Shown in pieces: positions 51,126 through 59,407 of a stretch of DNA of 64,000 nt. This stretch comes from Streptomyces niger (lineage in GTDB: Bacteria; Actinomycetota; Actinomycetes; Streptomycetales; Streptomycetaceae): contig NZ_JOFQ01000011.1 of assembly GCF_000718305.1 (NCBI RefSeq), positions 248,001-312,000 on the forward strand, in the 5' to 3' direction. A program made the position numbers and the translations under genes. The number at the start of each line of letters is the position of its first letter. Positions within the stretch are counted from its first letter, which is position 1. Below the pieces are notes generated by a model, which was not told the origin of the DNA, ran no database searches, and worked only from the letters and a program-made list of their open reading frames with translations.

Positions 51126-52480
51126 GCCCTGGCATCCCCGCGCCGGACCGTACCGCCTTCGATCCCGGCGCGGCGGCGACCGCCGCGACCGAGGCGATCC
51201 TCCGCGACACGCTGCACGGCGACCGGCGCGGCGTGGTCGTCGACTCGCCGCCGGGCGCGGGCAAGTCGACGCTCGTGGTGCGCGCCGCGCGTGAACTGGC
51301 CGCCGCCGGGCGCCCGTTGATGATCGTCGCGCAGACCAACGCGCAGGTCGACGACCTCGTGCTGCGGCTGGCCGAGAAGGACCCGGAGCTGCCCGTCGGC
51401 CGACTGCACAGCAGCGAGCCCGGCGCCTACGACCCGGCGCTGGAGGAGGTGCCCTCGGTCCGTACGGCCGCGAAGGTCGCCGACCTCAAGGGCCTTCCGA
51501 TCGTCGTCGCGACGGCCGCCAAGTGGGCCTACACGAAGGTGGACGAGCCCTGGCCGCACGCCATCGTGGACGAGGCGTACCAGATGCGGTCCGACGCGCT
51601 GCTCACTGTGGCGGGGCTGTTCGAGCGTGCCCTGTTCGTCGGCGACCCGGGCCAGCTGGACCCGTTCAGCGTGGTGGGCGCCGACCAGTGGGCGGGCCTG
51701 TCGTACGACCCGTCGGCGAGCGCGGTCTCGACCCTCCTCGCGCACAATCCGGACCTGCCGCAGCACCGCCTCCCGGTGTCCTGGCGGCTGCCCGCCTCGG
51801 CCGCGCCCCTGGTGTCGCACGCCTTCTACCCGTACACCCCGTTCCGCAGCGGGACCGGCTACGGCGACCGGCGGCTGACGCTGGGCGTACCGTCGGACGG
51901 CTCGGCGGTGGACCGGGTGGTGGACGAGGCGGCGGAGACCGGCTGGGGCCTGCTCGAACTGCCCGACCGGCGTACGCCCCGTACGGACCCGGAGGCCGTG
52001 CACGCCGTGGCCCTGGTGGTGCGGCGCCTGCTGGACCGCGGCGGCGCGACGGTCAGCGAGCGGGGGCCCGACCCGGCGCCGCTGACGGCCGACCGGATCG
52101 CGGTCGGCACCGCCCACCGGGACCAGGCGGCGGCGGTGCGCGCCGCGCTGGCCGGGCTGGGCGTCACGGGCGTGGCGGTGGACACGGCGAACCGCCTGCA
52201 GGGGCGGGAGTTCGACGTCACGGTCGTCCTGCACCCGCTGTCCGGACGGCCGGACGCCACCGCCTTCCACCTGGAGACGGGCCGGCTGTGCGTGCTGGCC
52301 TCGCGCCACCGCCACGCGTGCATCGTGGTGTGCCGGGAGGGCGTGGCGCAGCTGCTGGACGAGCACCCGTCCACGGAACCGGTGCAGCTCGGGGTCACGG
52401 TGAAATTCCCGGACGGCTGGGAGGCGAACCATGCGGTGCTGGCGCATCTGGCGGAGCACCGCGTGCCGTGGCGGCCGTAG
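51122..52480 (+). CDS. Compact SF1 helicase (Dna2/UPF1-like AAA_11/AAA_12 type)
   Basis: A 452-residue ATPase. SF1 motifs in order: I, VDSPPGAGKSTLVV (near 43); Ia, MIVAQTNAQVDDLV; II, AIVDEAYQM (near 149); III, FVGDPGQLDPFSVVG; IV-like, GTAHRDQAAAVRAAL; V, VDTANRLQGREFDVTVV; VI, LASRHRHACIVV. The DEAY box and the motif V-VI pair fit the Dna2/UPF1 (SF1B, 5'-3') branch. It has almost no extra domains, which is small for this family. The GTG start overlaps the previous stop. With the Fe-S nuclease two genes upstream it would reconstitute the Dna2 domain set on separate chains. Confidence 0.85.
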   Translation: MSPGIPAPDRTAFDPGAAATAATEAILRDTLHGDRRGVVVDSPPGAGKSTLVVRAARELAAAGRPLMIVAQTNAQVDDLVLRLAEKDPELPVGRLHSSEPGAYDPALEEVPSVRTAAKVADLKGLPIVVATAAKWAYTKVDEPWPHAIVDEAYQMRSDALLTVAGLFERALFVGDPGQLDPFSVVGADQWAGLSYDPSASAVSTLLAHNPDLPQHRLPVSWRLPASAAPLVSHAFYPYTPFRSGTGYGDRRLTLGVPSDGSAVDRVVDEAAETGWGLLELPDRRTPRTDPEAVHAVALVVRRLLDRGGATVSERGPDPAPLTADRIAVGTAHRDQAAAVRAALAGLGVTGVAVDTANRLQGREFDVTVVLHPLSGRPDATAFHLETGRLCVLASRHRHACIVVCREGVAQLLDEHPSTEPVQLGVTVKFPDGWEANHAVLAHLAEHRVPWRP

Positions 52481-52570
52481 TGGTGCCGTCCCGGGCGTAC
52501 GGCCGCTGCCAGGGCGTACTTGCGGAGCGCGGGACAATGGGACGCGGCAGACGATTCTGGAGGTAGGTAC

Positions 52571-52954
52571 ATGTCCGAGCCGCAGTCGGCTCCCGACCCG
52601 CGCGGTGCGGCCGCCGCGCCCCGGCGGCTGAAACCCGCGCCGCTGCTGTTCGAACCGCCCGAGGCCGCGGCCGACCCCGAGCACTTCTTCGACCTGGAGT
52701 CGATAGAGGACCCCCGCGAGCTGCTGTCCCGCTCCACGGAGCTGGCGCTGGCCTTCCGCGCGGCGGCCGACCGGGCGACGGAGTTCCAGGCGATGGCGGC
52801 GGCGCAGCTGGCCGACCCGCGGCGGTTCGACCGGCTGACCTTGGCGGTGCTCGCCGAGCGGGCCGACTGGACCGAGGACTACGCACGGAAGATGGTGGAG
52901 TTCGGCCGGTCCCTGATGCGGGAGGGCGGCGCCCGCCCGGACGAGGCCGGGTAG
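52571..52954 (+). CDS. Conserved hypothetical protein, small helical
   Basis: A 127-residue soluble protein: a Pro/Ala-rich start, then a helical domain (about 35-120; DPRELLSRSTELALAFRAAADRA, FDRLTLAVLAERADWTEDYARKMVEFGRSLM). No known domain is recognised. GGAGG lies seven bases before the ATG. It follows the helicase gene by 90 bases, close enough for co-transcription, and a stem-loop stands 24 bases after its stop, so it may close the helicase-nuclease operon. Confidence 0.7.
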   Translation: MSEPQSAPDPRGAAAAPRRLKPAPLLFEPPEAAADPEHFFDLESIEDPRELLSRSTELALAFRAAADRATEFQAMAAAQLADPRRFDRLTLAVLAERADWTEDYARKMVEFGRSLMREGGARPDEAG

Positions 52955-52978
52955 CCGGTACGGCGCGGGACACCACCG

Positions 52979-53013
52979 CGGCTCATGATCACTGTGGCGT
53001 TGATCATGAGCCG
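52979..53013. terminator. Perfect inverted repeat after the small helical protein gene
   Basis: CGGCTCATGATCA (52979-52991) and TGATCATGAGCCG (53001-53013) form a 13-base perfect stem with a nine-base loop. Each arm contains TGATCA, itself a palindrome, so a protein-binding role is also possible. Confidence 0.6.
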
Positions 53014-53114
53014 TTGGCATATGCGGCCCAGAAGATACTCCGCCGCACCCTTTCGTGTCCCGTTTTCCGGCGAACCGCAGAAACGGAACCTCATCCACCG
53101 GTAAACCTGTCGGC

Positions 53115-53747
53115 ATGAGTGACTGGCCCCAGCCCCCGGCCCCTGACCTGCACCACGCCGCTGACCTGCACCACGCCCCTGACCTGCACCACGCGTCGTA
53201 CGTCACGCTCGCCGGCGCGGACTGGCTCGCCTCGGCGAGCCCGCACCCCCGTCGGGTCCACCACCTGTGGGCCACCCACCCCACGGCGCCCATGATGTTG
53301 CCGTGCGGCACCGTCTTCGACGTGATCAGCGCCCCCGCCCTCTTCGGCCGCCGGATGGCGGACTGCTTATGGGCCGCGGGCCCCGGCTCCGGGCCCGTGG
53401 CGATGCACCGCGACCGGCTGCTGCTGTTCGCCGCGCGCGGCACCGCCCAGCGGCTGCCGTCCCTGCTCGCCTGGGAGGAGTGGGCGCGGTCGGTGCCGCC
53501 GCTGCTGTGCCACGGCGCGGGTGACGCGGTGAGCATCCCGCCGCTGTACCCCCGCCCGGCCGCGCCCGGCGCGCCGCCGTCGGCCTCCCGCTGGCTGGTC
53601 GCCCCCGACGTGCGCAAGCCCTGGCTGCCCGGCGCGGACGTACTGCTGTGGGCGTGCGTACGGGCGGCGCGGTCGGCCCCCACGGAGAGCCCGGCGGCCC
53701 CGGAGGCCGCGCGTCCGGTGCCGTCCGGCGCGCCCGCCCGGGCCTGA
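53115..53747 (+). CDS. Hypothetical protein with N-terminal DLHHA repeats
   Basis: A 210-residue soluble protein. Three 18-base DNA repeats (53143-53195) encode P/A-D-L-H-H-A three times, a possible metal-binding His cluster. The rest reads VTLAGADWLASASPHPRRVHHLW, then MMLPCGTVFDVISAPALFGRRM and SRWLVAPDVRKPWLPGADVLLWACVRAAR. From memory this resembles the N-terminal part of actinobacterial proteins annotated as bifunctional DNA primase/polymerase; no polymerase acidic residues are evident. The helicase-nuclease genes nearby make a DNA role conceivable. No strong ribosome-binding site precedes the ATG. Confidence 0.65.
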   Translation: MSDWPQPPAPDLHHAADLHHAPDLHHASYVTLAGADWLASASPHPRRVHHLWATHPTAPMMLPCGTVFDVISAPALFGRRMADCLWAAGPGSGPVAMHRDRLLLFAARGTAQRLPSLLAWEEWARSVPPLLCHGAGDAVSIPPLYPRPAAPGAPPSASRWLVAPDVRKPWLPGADVLLWACVRAARSAPTESPAAPEAARPVPSGAPARA

Positions 53748-53770
53748 GCGGTCCGCCGGCGAATCGATTT

Positions 53771-53798
53771 TTGCCCACCCCGATCAGGGTGCTAATGT
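53771..53798 (+). promoter_or_regulatory. Promoter of the tRNA-Lys gene
   Basis: TTGCCC (53771-53776), a 16-base spacer and TAATGT (53793-53798) place transcription start about nine bases before the mature tRNA. The surrounding DNA is AT-rich. Confidence 0.65.
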
Positions 53799-53813
53799 TT
53801 TCTCCGTCAGCAG

Positions 53814-53887
53814 GCGCCGCTAGCTCAGTTGGTTAGAGCAGCTGACTCTTAATCAGCGGGTCCGGGGTTCGAGTCCCTGGCGGCGCA
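53814..53887 (+). tRNA. tRNA-Lys (anticodon CTT)
   Basis: Cloverleaf: acceptor GCGCCGC with GCGGCGC, D arm TAGCTCAGTTGGTTAGAGC, anticodon stem GCTGA/TCAGC with loop CTCTTAA (anticodon 53848-53850), T arm CCGGGGTTCGAGTCCCTGG. The discriminator is A and CCA is not encoded. No hairpin terminator follows; instead the 3' end of a protease gene abuts it. Confidence 0.96.
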
Positions 53888-55069
53888 CAGACAAGGCGAA
53901 GGCCCCGCGTCCAGGCTCTCGCCGACGCCCAGCGGCGCGTCCGCGAGCGGCGGGTGTACCGAGGCGCCCCAGCAGGCCGAGGTGCCCGGGTGGCCGTCGA
54001 GGACCCGTACGGGCCCCTCGCCGGAGGACGTCGCACCGTCGACGCGGTAGACGAGCACGCCCTCGCGGCACAGGCCCCGGTCGTTGCCGGCCGCGGTCCG
54101 CGCCTCCACGGCGATCGCGCCGCTCTCGCCGGTACGGGCCACCAGCAGCCGCGGCGGCTGCGCGGAACCGGCGGTCATGGGCGCGGCCAGGGGGCGCAGG
54201 GTGCGTACCGTGCTGCCGGTCGCCGGGACGCAGTCGACCTGGCGGTCGCCGAGCCAGCCGAGCTTCCACTTGTGCCAGGCGAAGGGCTCGGGGGCCATCC
54301 CGAACTGGCTGCCCATGAGGTCCCAGTCCCCCACGTAGGTGTCCCAGTCGCCCATGCCGTCGGCCGGCCGGTGGTAGAGGTCCGGCAGGTCGAAGACGTG
54401 GCCGGTCTCGTGGGCGAGGACGTTGTGGTCCGGCGGGTTGCTCTCGAAGACGGTGACGAAGCGGTGCAGCGGGGCGCCGTCCGCGGTCAGCGGCCGGTCG
54501 AGGTTGACGACCTTGGTCGCGTCGGGGTCGACGCCGGGCGCCTCGGGGTCGGCGACGAGGTAGACGACGTCGTACCGGCCGAAGTCCACCTGCGCGTCGG
54601 CCGCGGCCACCGCGTCGTCCAGGTACGCGGTGCGTCCCGCGGCGTCCCAGTCGCGCTGTATCCCGTACGCGGCGGAGGTGCGCGGCATCTTCACCCACTC
54701 CCGCCGGACGTGCGGGCGCAGCCGGAACTTCCCGTACGAGGCGGTCGTGAAGAAGCGGCTGGTGGCGGGGAAGTAGTCGGTGGCGAGCCGGCGGGGCGCC
54801 GTGCGCGGCCGCGCGTCGGGGAAGGACAGGAAGATCATGACGGCGTCGAGGGAGTGCAGCGGGCGCGCGTAGGTGCCGTTCCAGGAGTTCAGGCCCTCGG
54901 AGTGGTGGACGTCGGTGCGCGGCAGGGCGCAGGAGAGCGTCGCTTCGGAGGCGGTGGCCGGCGCGGCGACGATGGAGGTGGCGATGAGCGCGATCAACGA
55001 CGTGGCGATGGCGGCGAACCGCCGCAGTGGTCCGTGGTCCACCCCGTCGGGTGTCTGGGAGTGCTGCAC
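53849..55069 (-). CDS. Secreted M6-family zinc metalloprotease, probably truncated at the tRNA-Lys junction
   Basis: About 406 residues. A signal peptide (RRFAAIATSLIALIATSIVAAPATASEA) precedes a metalloprotease domain with the zinc motif LAHETGHVFDLPDLYH and the M6-type MGDWDTYVGDWDLMGSQFG downstream. Residues up to PPLADAPLGVGES look authentic; the last 20 residues switch to unrelated sequence and end RDSNPGPAD, which is simply the antisense of tRNA-Lys, with the stop inside the tRNA. Relatives (from memory) continue about 30 residues with a beta-strand end. I infer that the original 3' end is lost. The GTG at 55069 has GGGAGG six bases upstream; longer starts lack one. Confidence 0.75.
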   Translation of the reverse strand: MQHSQTPDGVDHGPLRRFAAIATSLIALIATSIVAAPATASEATLSCALPRTDVHHSEGLNSWNGTYARPLHSLDAVMIFLSFPDARPRTAPRRLATDYFPATSRFFTTASYGKFRLRPHVRREWVKMPRTSAAYGIQRDWDAAGRTAYLDDAVAAADAQVDFGRYDVVYLVADPEAPGVDPDATKVVNLDRPLTADGAPLHRFVTVFESNPPDHNVLAHETGHVFDLPDLYHRPADGMGDWDTYVGDWDLMGSQFGMAPEPFAWHKWKLGWLGDRQVDCVPATGSTVRTLRPLAAPMTAGSAQPPRLLVARTGESGAIAVEARTAAGNDRGLCREGVLVYRVDGATSSGEGPVRVLDGHPGTSACWGASVHPPLADAPLGVGESLDAGPSPCLCAARDSNPGPAD

Positions 55070-55393
55070 ATCGACCTCCCGGAACGCAGTCGGAACATCC
55101 CATCCACCCTGTGGGGGTTCGTGAGGGTTCGTCCTGTTCCGTGGGGCCAGTTGAGTGACAGCCGCATCCCAGTGCGTCATCACGCAACGTCACAATCGAT
55201 CGGCCGATGCAAGTCAGCGAACAGACGCGCACAGAAACCATCAAACATCTGCCATCGATGCCGATCGTCACGGTGGTGTTGCTGGCTAGCCCGTCCGGGA
55301 AACCTCTATGATCGCCACACTTACACCGCGGATTCCCCTTCCCCGAGATCCCCCGAGATCGACCGACCGGACCAGCGCCAGCGGGAGCGAGCA
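55070..55393. promoter_or_regulatory. Divergent regulatory region between protease and GGDEF-EAL gene
   Basis: A 324-base gene-free region with lower GC. TATGAT (55307-55312) is a good -10 for the plus-strand GGDEF-EAL gene, giving a leader near 75 bases. GTCAC/GTGAC half-sites occur at 55155-55159, 55189-55193 and 55267-55271; they are reminiscent of BldD-type sites but none is a full match by eye. Confidence 0.4.
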
Positions 55394-57295
55394 GTGAGCG
55401 GACACTCCGACGGCACGAGCCGCGCCTCCGGAGCGACACTGCCCGCAGTCACTCAGAGTGACGAACCGGCCAACGAAAGCGACGGGGCGGCGCGGACGGG
55501 CGGCGAGCACTCCGCAGCGCCGGACGGCGCCGCCGACCACGCCCCCGCGCCCCTGCCCGCCTCCCCCGGCGGCTACCGCGCCGCCTTCGAGGCCGCCCGG
55601 CTGCCGATGGCCGTGCTCGGCCGGGACGGGCTGGTCACCGCCGCCAACCCGGCCTTCGGCGAGCTGCTGGGCAAGGACCCGCGCGCGCTGGCCGACGCCT
55701 CCGCCGCCGACCTCACCGACCTCGGCGGCGACCCGCACGTCTGGGCCGCGTACCGCGACGTCCTCGCGGGCCGCAGCGACCGGCTGCGCTGCACCCGCCG
55801 GCTGAAGCACCCCGCGGGCCACTCGGTGTGGGCCGAGGTGAGCGTCGAGCCGCTGCCCGGCGGTGACGACGTCCTGCTCTCCGTCGCGGACGTCAGCGAC
55901 CGGCGCGACCTCCAGGCCCGGCTGCGCCACCTCCAGATGCACGACCCGGTGACCCGGCTGCCGAACCGCGCCCTCTTCTTCGAGCGGCTGGCCGTGGCGC
56001 TGGAGTCGGCGACGTACGACCGGGGCGGCACCGGCCGGATCGGCCTCTGCTACCTCGACCTGGACGGCTTCAAGGCCGTCAACGACACGCTCGGGCACCG
56101 CGTCGGCGACCGGCTGCTGGGCGCCGTGGCGGAGCGGCTGGCCCGCTGCGCCGAACGCCCCGCCGGCCGGGCCGGGCGCGGCGGCCGGCTGGTGGCCCGG
56201 CTGGGCGGCGACGAGTTCGCGCTGCTGGTGGAGGACTCCACCGGCACCGAGCAGCTGGCCGACCTCGCGCAGTCCGTGCTGGACGCGCTGCAGCGCCCGT
56301 TCGACCTGGCGGGGCAGCGGCTGTCGGTCTCGGCGAGCATCGGGGTGGTGGAGCGGGCCGCGGCCGGCACCACCGCGACGGGTCTGATGCAGGCCGCCGA
56401 CACCACGCTGTACTGGGCCAAGGCGGACGGCAAGGCCCGCTGGACGCTCTTCGACCCCGAGCGCAACGCGCACCGGATGACCCGGCAGGCGCTCTCCAGC
56501 ACGCTGCGCCCGGCCGTGGACCGCGGCGAATTCACGCTGGAGTACCAGCCGCTGGTCGGGCTCGGCGACGGCCGGGCGCAGGGCGTGGAGGCGCTGGTGC
56601 GCTGGCGGCACCCGCAGTTCGGGACGCTTCCGCCGAATCGCTTCATCGGACTGGCGGAGGAGAACGGCGCCATCGTGGAGCTGGGCCGCTGGGTCCTGGA
56701 GCGCTCCTGCCACCAGGCGCGCGCCTGGCAGCTGGCCCGCCCCGACGAGCCGCCGCTCTTCGTCAGCGTCAATGTGGCGGTCCGCCAGGTCTGGGACTCC
56801 GACCTGGTCGCGGACGTGGCCGGCATCCTGGACGAGACCGGCCTGGCGCCCGAACTGCTCCAGCTGGAGCTGACCGAGTCGGCCGTGATGGGCTCGGCGG
56901 GGCGGCCGCTCCAGGCCCTCCAGGCGCTCAGCGACATGGGCGTCCGCATCGCCATCGACGACTTCGGCACCGGCTACTCCAACCTGGCCTACCTCAGCCG
57001 GCTGCCGGTCTCCGTGCTGAAGCTGGACGGCTCCTTCGTCCGCGGCTTCCGCTCCCCCGAGCATCCGAACCCGGCCGACGAGACCATCGTCGAGGCACTG
57101 GTGGGGCTGGCCCACCGGCTGGGCCTGACGGTCACGGCGGAGTGCGTGGAGAACGCCGACCAGGCCGAACGGCTGCGCCGCATCGGCTGCGACACCGGCC
57201 AGGGCTGGCTGTACTCCCGGCCGCTGCCGGCCGACCGGGTCCCGGTGCTGCTCGCCGGCCCGCCGATGACCGGGGAAGAAGGGGAGCGGGGCTGA
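55394..57295 (+). CDS. cdgA: PAS-GGDEF-EAL cyclic-di-GMP turnover protein (CdgA-like)
   Basis: A 633-residue cytoplasmic protein: disordered N terminus, PAS (about 65-180; FEAARLPMAVLGRDGLVTAAN), GGDEF (about 190-355) and EAL (about 375-625). The cyclase site is intact (LGGDEFALL). The inhibitory RxxD five residues before it reads RGGR, so product inhibition should be lost. The EAL site is complete: GVEALVRWRHP, LELTESAVM, IAIDDFGTGYSN, LKLDGSFVRG, TAECVEN and TGQGWLYSRPL. It may act as cyclase, phosphodiesterase or both, affecting BldD-controlled development. The symbol rests on architecture and remembered synteny with S. coelicolor cdgA. GGGAG precedes the GTG start. Confidence 0.85.
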   Translation: MSGHSDGTSRASGATLPAVTQSDEPANESDGAARTGGEHSAAPDGAADHAPAPLPASPGGYRAAFEAARLPMAVLGRDGLVTAANPAFGELLGKDPRALADASAADLTDLGGDPHVWAAYRDVLAGRSDRLRCTRRLKHPAGHSVWAEVSVEPLPGGDDVLLSVADVSDRRDLQARLRHLQMHDPVTRLPNRALFFERLAVALESATYDRGGTGRIGLCYLDLDGFKAVNDTLGHRVGDRLLGAVAERLARCAERPAGRAGRGGRLVARLGGDEFALLVEDSTGTEQLADLAQSVLDALQRPFDLAGQRLSVSASIGVVERAAAGTTATGLMQAADTTLYWAKADGKARWTLFDPERNAHRMTRQALSSTLRPAVDRGEFTLEYQPLVGLGDGRAQGVEALVRWRHPQFGTLPPNRFIGLAEENGAIVELGRWVLERSCHQARAWQLARPDEPPLFVSVNVAVRQVWDSDLVADVAGILDETGLAPELLQLELTESAVMGSAGRPLQALQALSDMGVRIAIDDFGTGYSNLAYLSRLPVSVLKLDGSFVRGFRSPEHPNPADETIVEALVGLAHRLGLTVTAECVENADQAERLRRIGCDTGQGWLYSRPLPADRVPVLLAGPPMTGEEGERG

Positions 57296-57346
57296 CGGGA
57301 CCCGTCACCGTCCCGGCAGCCCCGTCCCCCGCCCTGAGGCCCCCTG

Positions 57347-58504
57347 TCAGGCGCCGTCCGGCAGCCCGTACGCGTCCGCGATCAGCTCGTAGGAGCGGAG
57401 CCGGGCCGCGCCGCCGTGCGCGTTGGCGGTGATCATCAGCTCGTTCGCGCCGGTGCGCTTGGCGAGGTCGTCCAGGCCCTGGCGGACCGCGTCGGGCGTG
57501 CCGTACACGACGTTGCCGAGCCAGTTCTCGACGAAGTCCTCCTCGACCATGCTGTACGGGTGGCTCTCCGCCTCCTCCGGCGTGGGCACGAGGCCGGGCC
57601 GGCCGGTGCGCAGCCGGATCATGGAGAGCGCCCCGGCCAGCACCTGGCGGCGCGCCTCGGCCTCGGTCTCGCTCGCCAGCGCGCCGACGCCGATCAGCGC
57701 GTACGGCTCGTCCAGCACGGCCGACGGGCGGAAGGTCTCGCGGTACAGGTCCAGCGCGGGGATGGTGTTCTGCGCGGAGAAGTGGTGCGCGAAGGCGAAC
57801 GGCAGGCCGAGCTGGGCGGCGAGCCGGGCGCTGAATCCGGAGGAGCCGAGCAGCCAGACCGGCGGGCGGTGCGCGGACTGCACGCCACCGGGCGAGGTCG
57901 CCTGGACCGGACCCGGCACGGCGTGGATGCGGGAGTAGCGGTGCCCGTCGGGGAAGTCGTCGTCCAGGAAGCGGATCAGCTCGGCGAGCTGCTGCGGGAA
58001 ATCGTCCGCGCCCTCGTTGAGCCGGTCGGTGCGGCGCAGCGCGGCGGCGGTGGCGCCGTCCGTGCCGGGCGCGCGGCCGAGGCCGAGGTCGACGCGGCCC
58101 GGGGCCATCGCTTCGAGGGTGCCGAACTGCTCGGCGATCACCAGCGGGGCGTGGTTGGGCAGCATGACGCCGCCGGAGCCGAGCCGGATGGACTCGGTCT
58201 GCGCGGCCAGGTGGGCGAGGATGACGGCCGGCGAGGAGGAGGCGACGCCGGGCATGGAGTGGTGCTCGGCCACCCAGTAGCGGTGGTAGCCGCGGCGCTC
58301 GGCGGTCCGCGCGATGGCGGTCGCGGTGCGCAGCGCGTCGGTGGCGGTGTTTCCGGCGCCGACGGTCAGCAGGTCCAGGACGGACAGCGGTACGGGCGCG
58401 GTGCCCTGGGCCGTGCCCCGGATCTCGTCGTCGGTGCCGGGCGTGCCGGAGGCCCGGGCGGGTTCGGGGGCCGGGCCCCGGCTTTCGTCGTGGTGGCCGC
58501 TCAC
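57347..58504 (-). CDS. LLM-class (luciferase-like) flavin-dependent oxidoreductase
   Basis: A 385-residue TIM-barrel monooxygenase-like protein. Blocks: [85 protein letters not shown] and [26 protein letters not shown]. This is the MsnO8-like group of LLM proteins that use reduced flavin on unknown substrates. The first 35 residues are disordered. It is 90 bases downstream of the isomerase-like gene on the same strand, possibly in one transcript. Confidence 0.88.
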   Translation of the reverse strand: MSGHHDESRGPAPEPARASGTPGTDDEIRGTAQGTAPVPLSVLDLLTVGAGNTATDALRTATAIARTAERRGYHRYWVAEHHSMPGVASSSPAVILAHLAAQTESIRLGSGGVMLPNHAPLVIAEQFGTLEAMAPGRVDLGLGRAPGTDGATAAALRRTDRLNEGADDFPQQLAELIRFLDDDFPDGHRYSRIHAVPGPVQATSPGGVQSAHRPPVWLLGSSGFSARLAAQLGLPFAFAHHFSAQNTIPALDLYRETFRPSAVLDEPYALIGVGALASETEAEARRQVLAGALSMIRLRTGRPGLVPTPEEAESHPYSMVEEDFVENWLGNVVYGTPDAVRQGLDDLAKRTGANELMITANAHGGAARLRSYELIADAYGLPDGA

Positions 58505-58594
58505 GGTGCGGGTCCTCCTAGGTCGCGGGTCTTCCCCGCGGCCAACCGGAGTAGAACTCCGTTTATTCCCGGCGGCCGGTTCACGAGGTCCCGG

Positions 58595-59323
58595 TCACTC
58601 CTCCCGACGGGGTCCGGCGAAGAGGGTGCCCAGCTCCGGCCGGACGATCTCCCGGTCCAGCAGCCGCAGCCCCTCCCACACGGTGACCTGGTTGGCGGTC
58701 AGCACCGGCTTGCGCAGCGCCGCCTCCACGGCGGGGAGGTACGCCGCGGTGTGCAGCGCGGTGTCCGGCAGCAGGACCACCTCGGCGTCCGGATGGTCCC
58801 CGGTACGCGCGAGGTGCAGTACCTCCTCCAGCCCCCACGTCCCGACCTCGGCCGCGGTGATGATGCCGCTGCCGCGGGTCTGGACGACCTCCGTGCCCGA
58901 CGACTTCAGGAAGGCGTGGAAGTGCTCGGCCACGTCCTCCGGGTAGGTCGCCGCGATGGCCACGCGCTCGGCCCCCAGCGCCTGCACGGCCCGCGCGAAG
59001 GCGAACGACGTACTGGACGCCGGCAGCCCGGCGGTGGCCGACAGCTCCCGCACCTGCTCGTGCGCGCCCTCCCAGCCGAAGACGAAGCTGGCGCTGGTGC
59101 AGGCCCAGACGACGGCCTCCGCGCCCTGGTCCTTCAGGTCGGCGACCCCGGCGGCCAGCCGCGCCGCCGACCCCATTTCGAGCAGGGCGTCCACCCGGTG
59201 CGCGTCCTCACCGATGTCGGTGTGGACCAGCGGCAGCCGGACGCCGCCGCCCAGGAGGGACTCGATACGGGGATAGTCGTCCTCGGCGGAGTAGCCGGGG
59301 TAGAGGAAGCCGACCGTTGCCAT
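58595..59323 (-). CDS. Maleate isomerase/Asp-Glu racemase superfamily protein lacking the second Cys
   Basis: A 242-residue protein of the Asp/Glu racemase-like fold (arylmalonate decarboxylase and maleate cis-trans isomerase group). The first active-site region is AVVWACTSASFVFGWEGAHEQV with Cys near 75. At the place where the second catalytic Cys normally sits, the sequence is LLPDTALHTAAYLP instead of an SCTN-type motif, so two-base racemase/isomerase chemistry is unlikely; a one-Cys decarboxylase-like reaction or a lost activity is possible. It ends just before the LLM oxidoreductase gene and follows the two-Cys paralogue by 84 bases. Confidence 0.75.
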   Translation of the reverse strand: MATVGFLYPGYSAEDDYPRIESLLGGGVRLPLVHTDIGEDAHRVDALLEMGSAARLAAGVADLKDQGAEAVVWACTSASFVFGWEGAHEQVRELSATAGLPASSTSFAFARAVQALGAERVAIAATYPEDVAEHFHAFLKSSGTEVVQTRGSGIITAAEVGTWGLEEVLHLARTGDHPDAEVVLLPDTALHTAAYLPAVEAALRKPVLTANQVTVWEGLRLLDREIVRPELGTLFAGPRREE

Positions 59324-59407
59324 GCAGAACTCCCATGCGTCGTGCGGGTACGGATGCGGGTGTGCTGACGGAGTGCGCCGATGTGCTGTTCGGGACCGTA
59401 CGGGCCG

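Noticed and set aside
53849..53890. C-terminal RDSNPGPAD of the protease frame as a real peptide motif
   Set aside because: It is the reverse complement of the tRNA-Lys T and anticodon arms; such tails are a known artefact of frames running through tRNA genes.
53954..55393. 480-codon upstream extension of the GGDEF-EAL gene
   Set aside because: It is antisense to the M6 protease and low in recognisable sequence; the GTG at 55394 has a proper ribosome-binding site.
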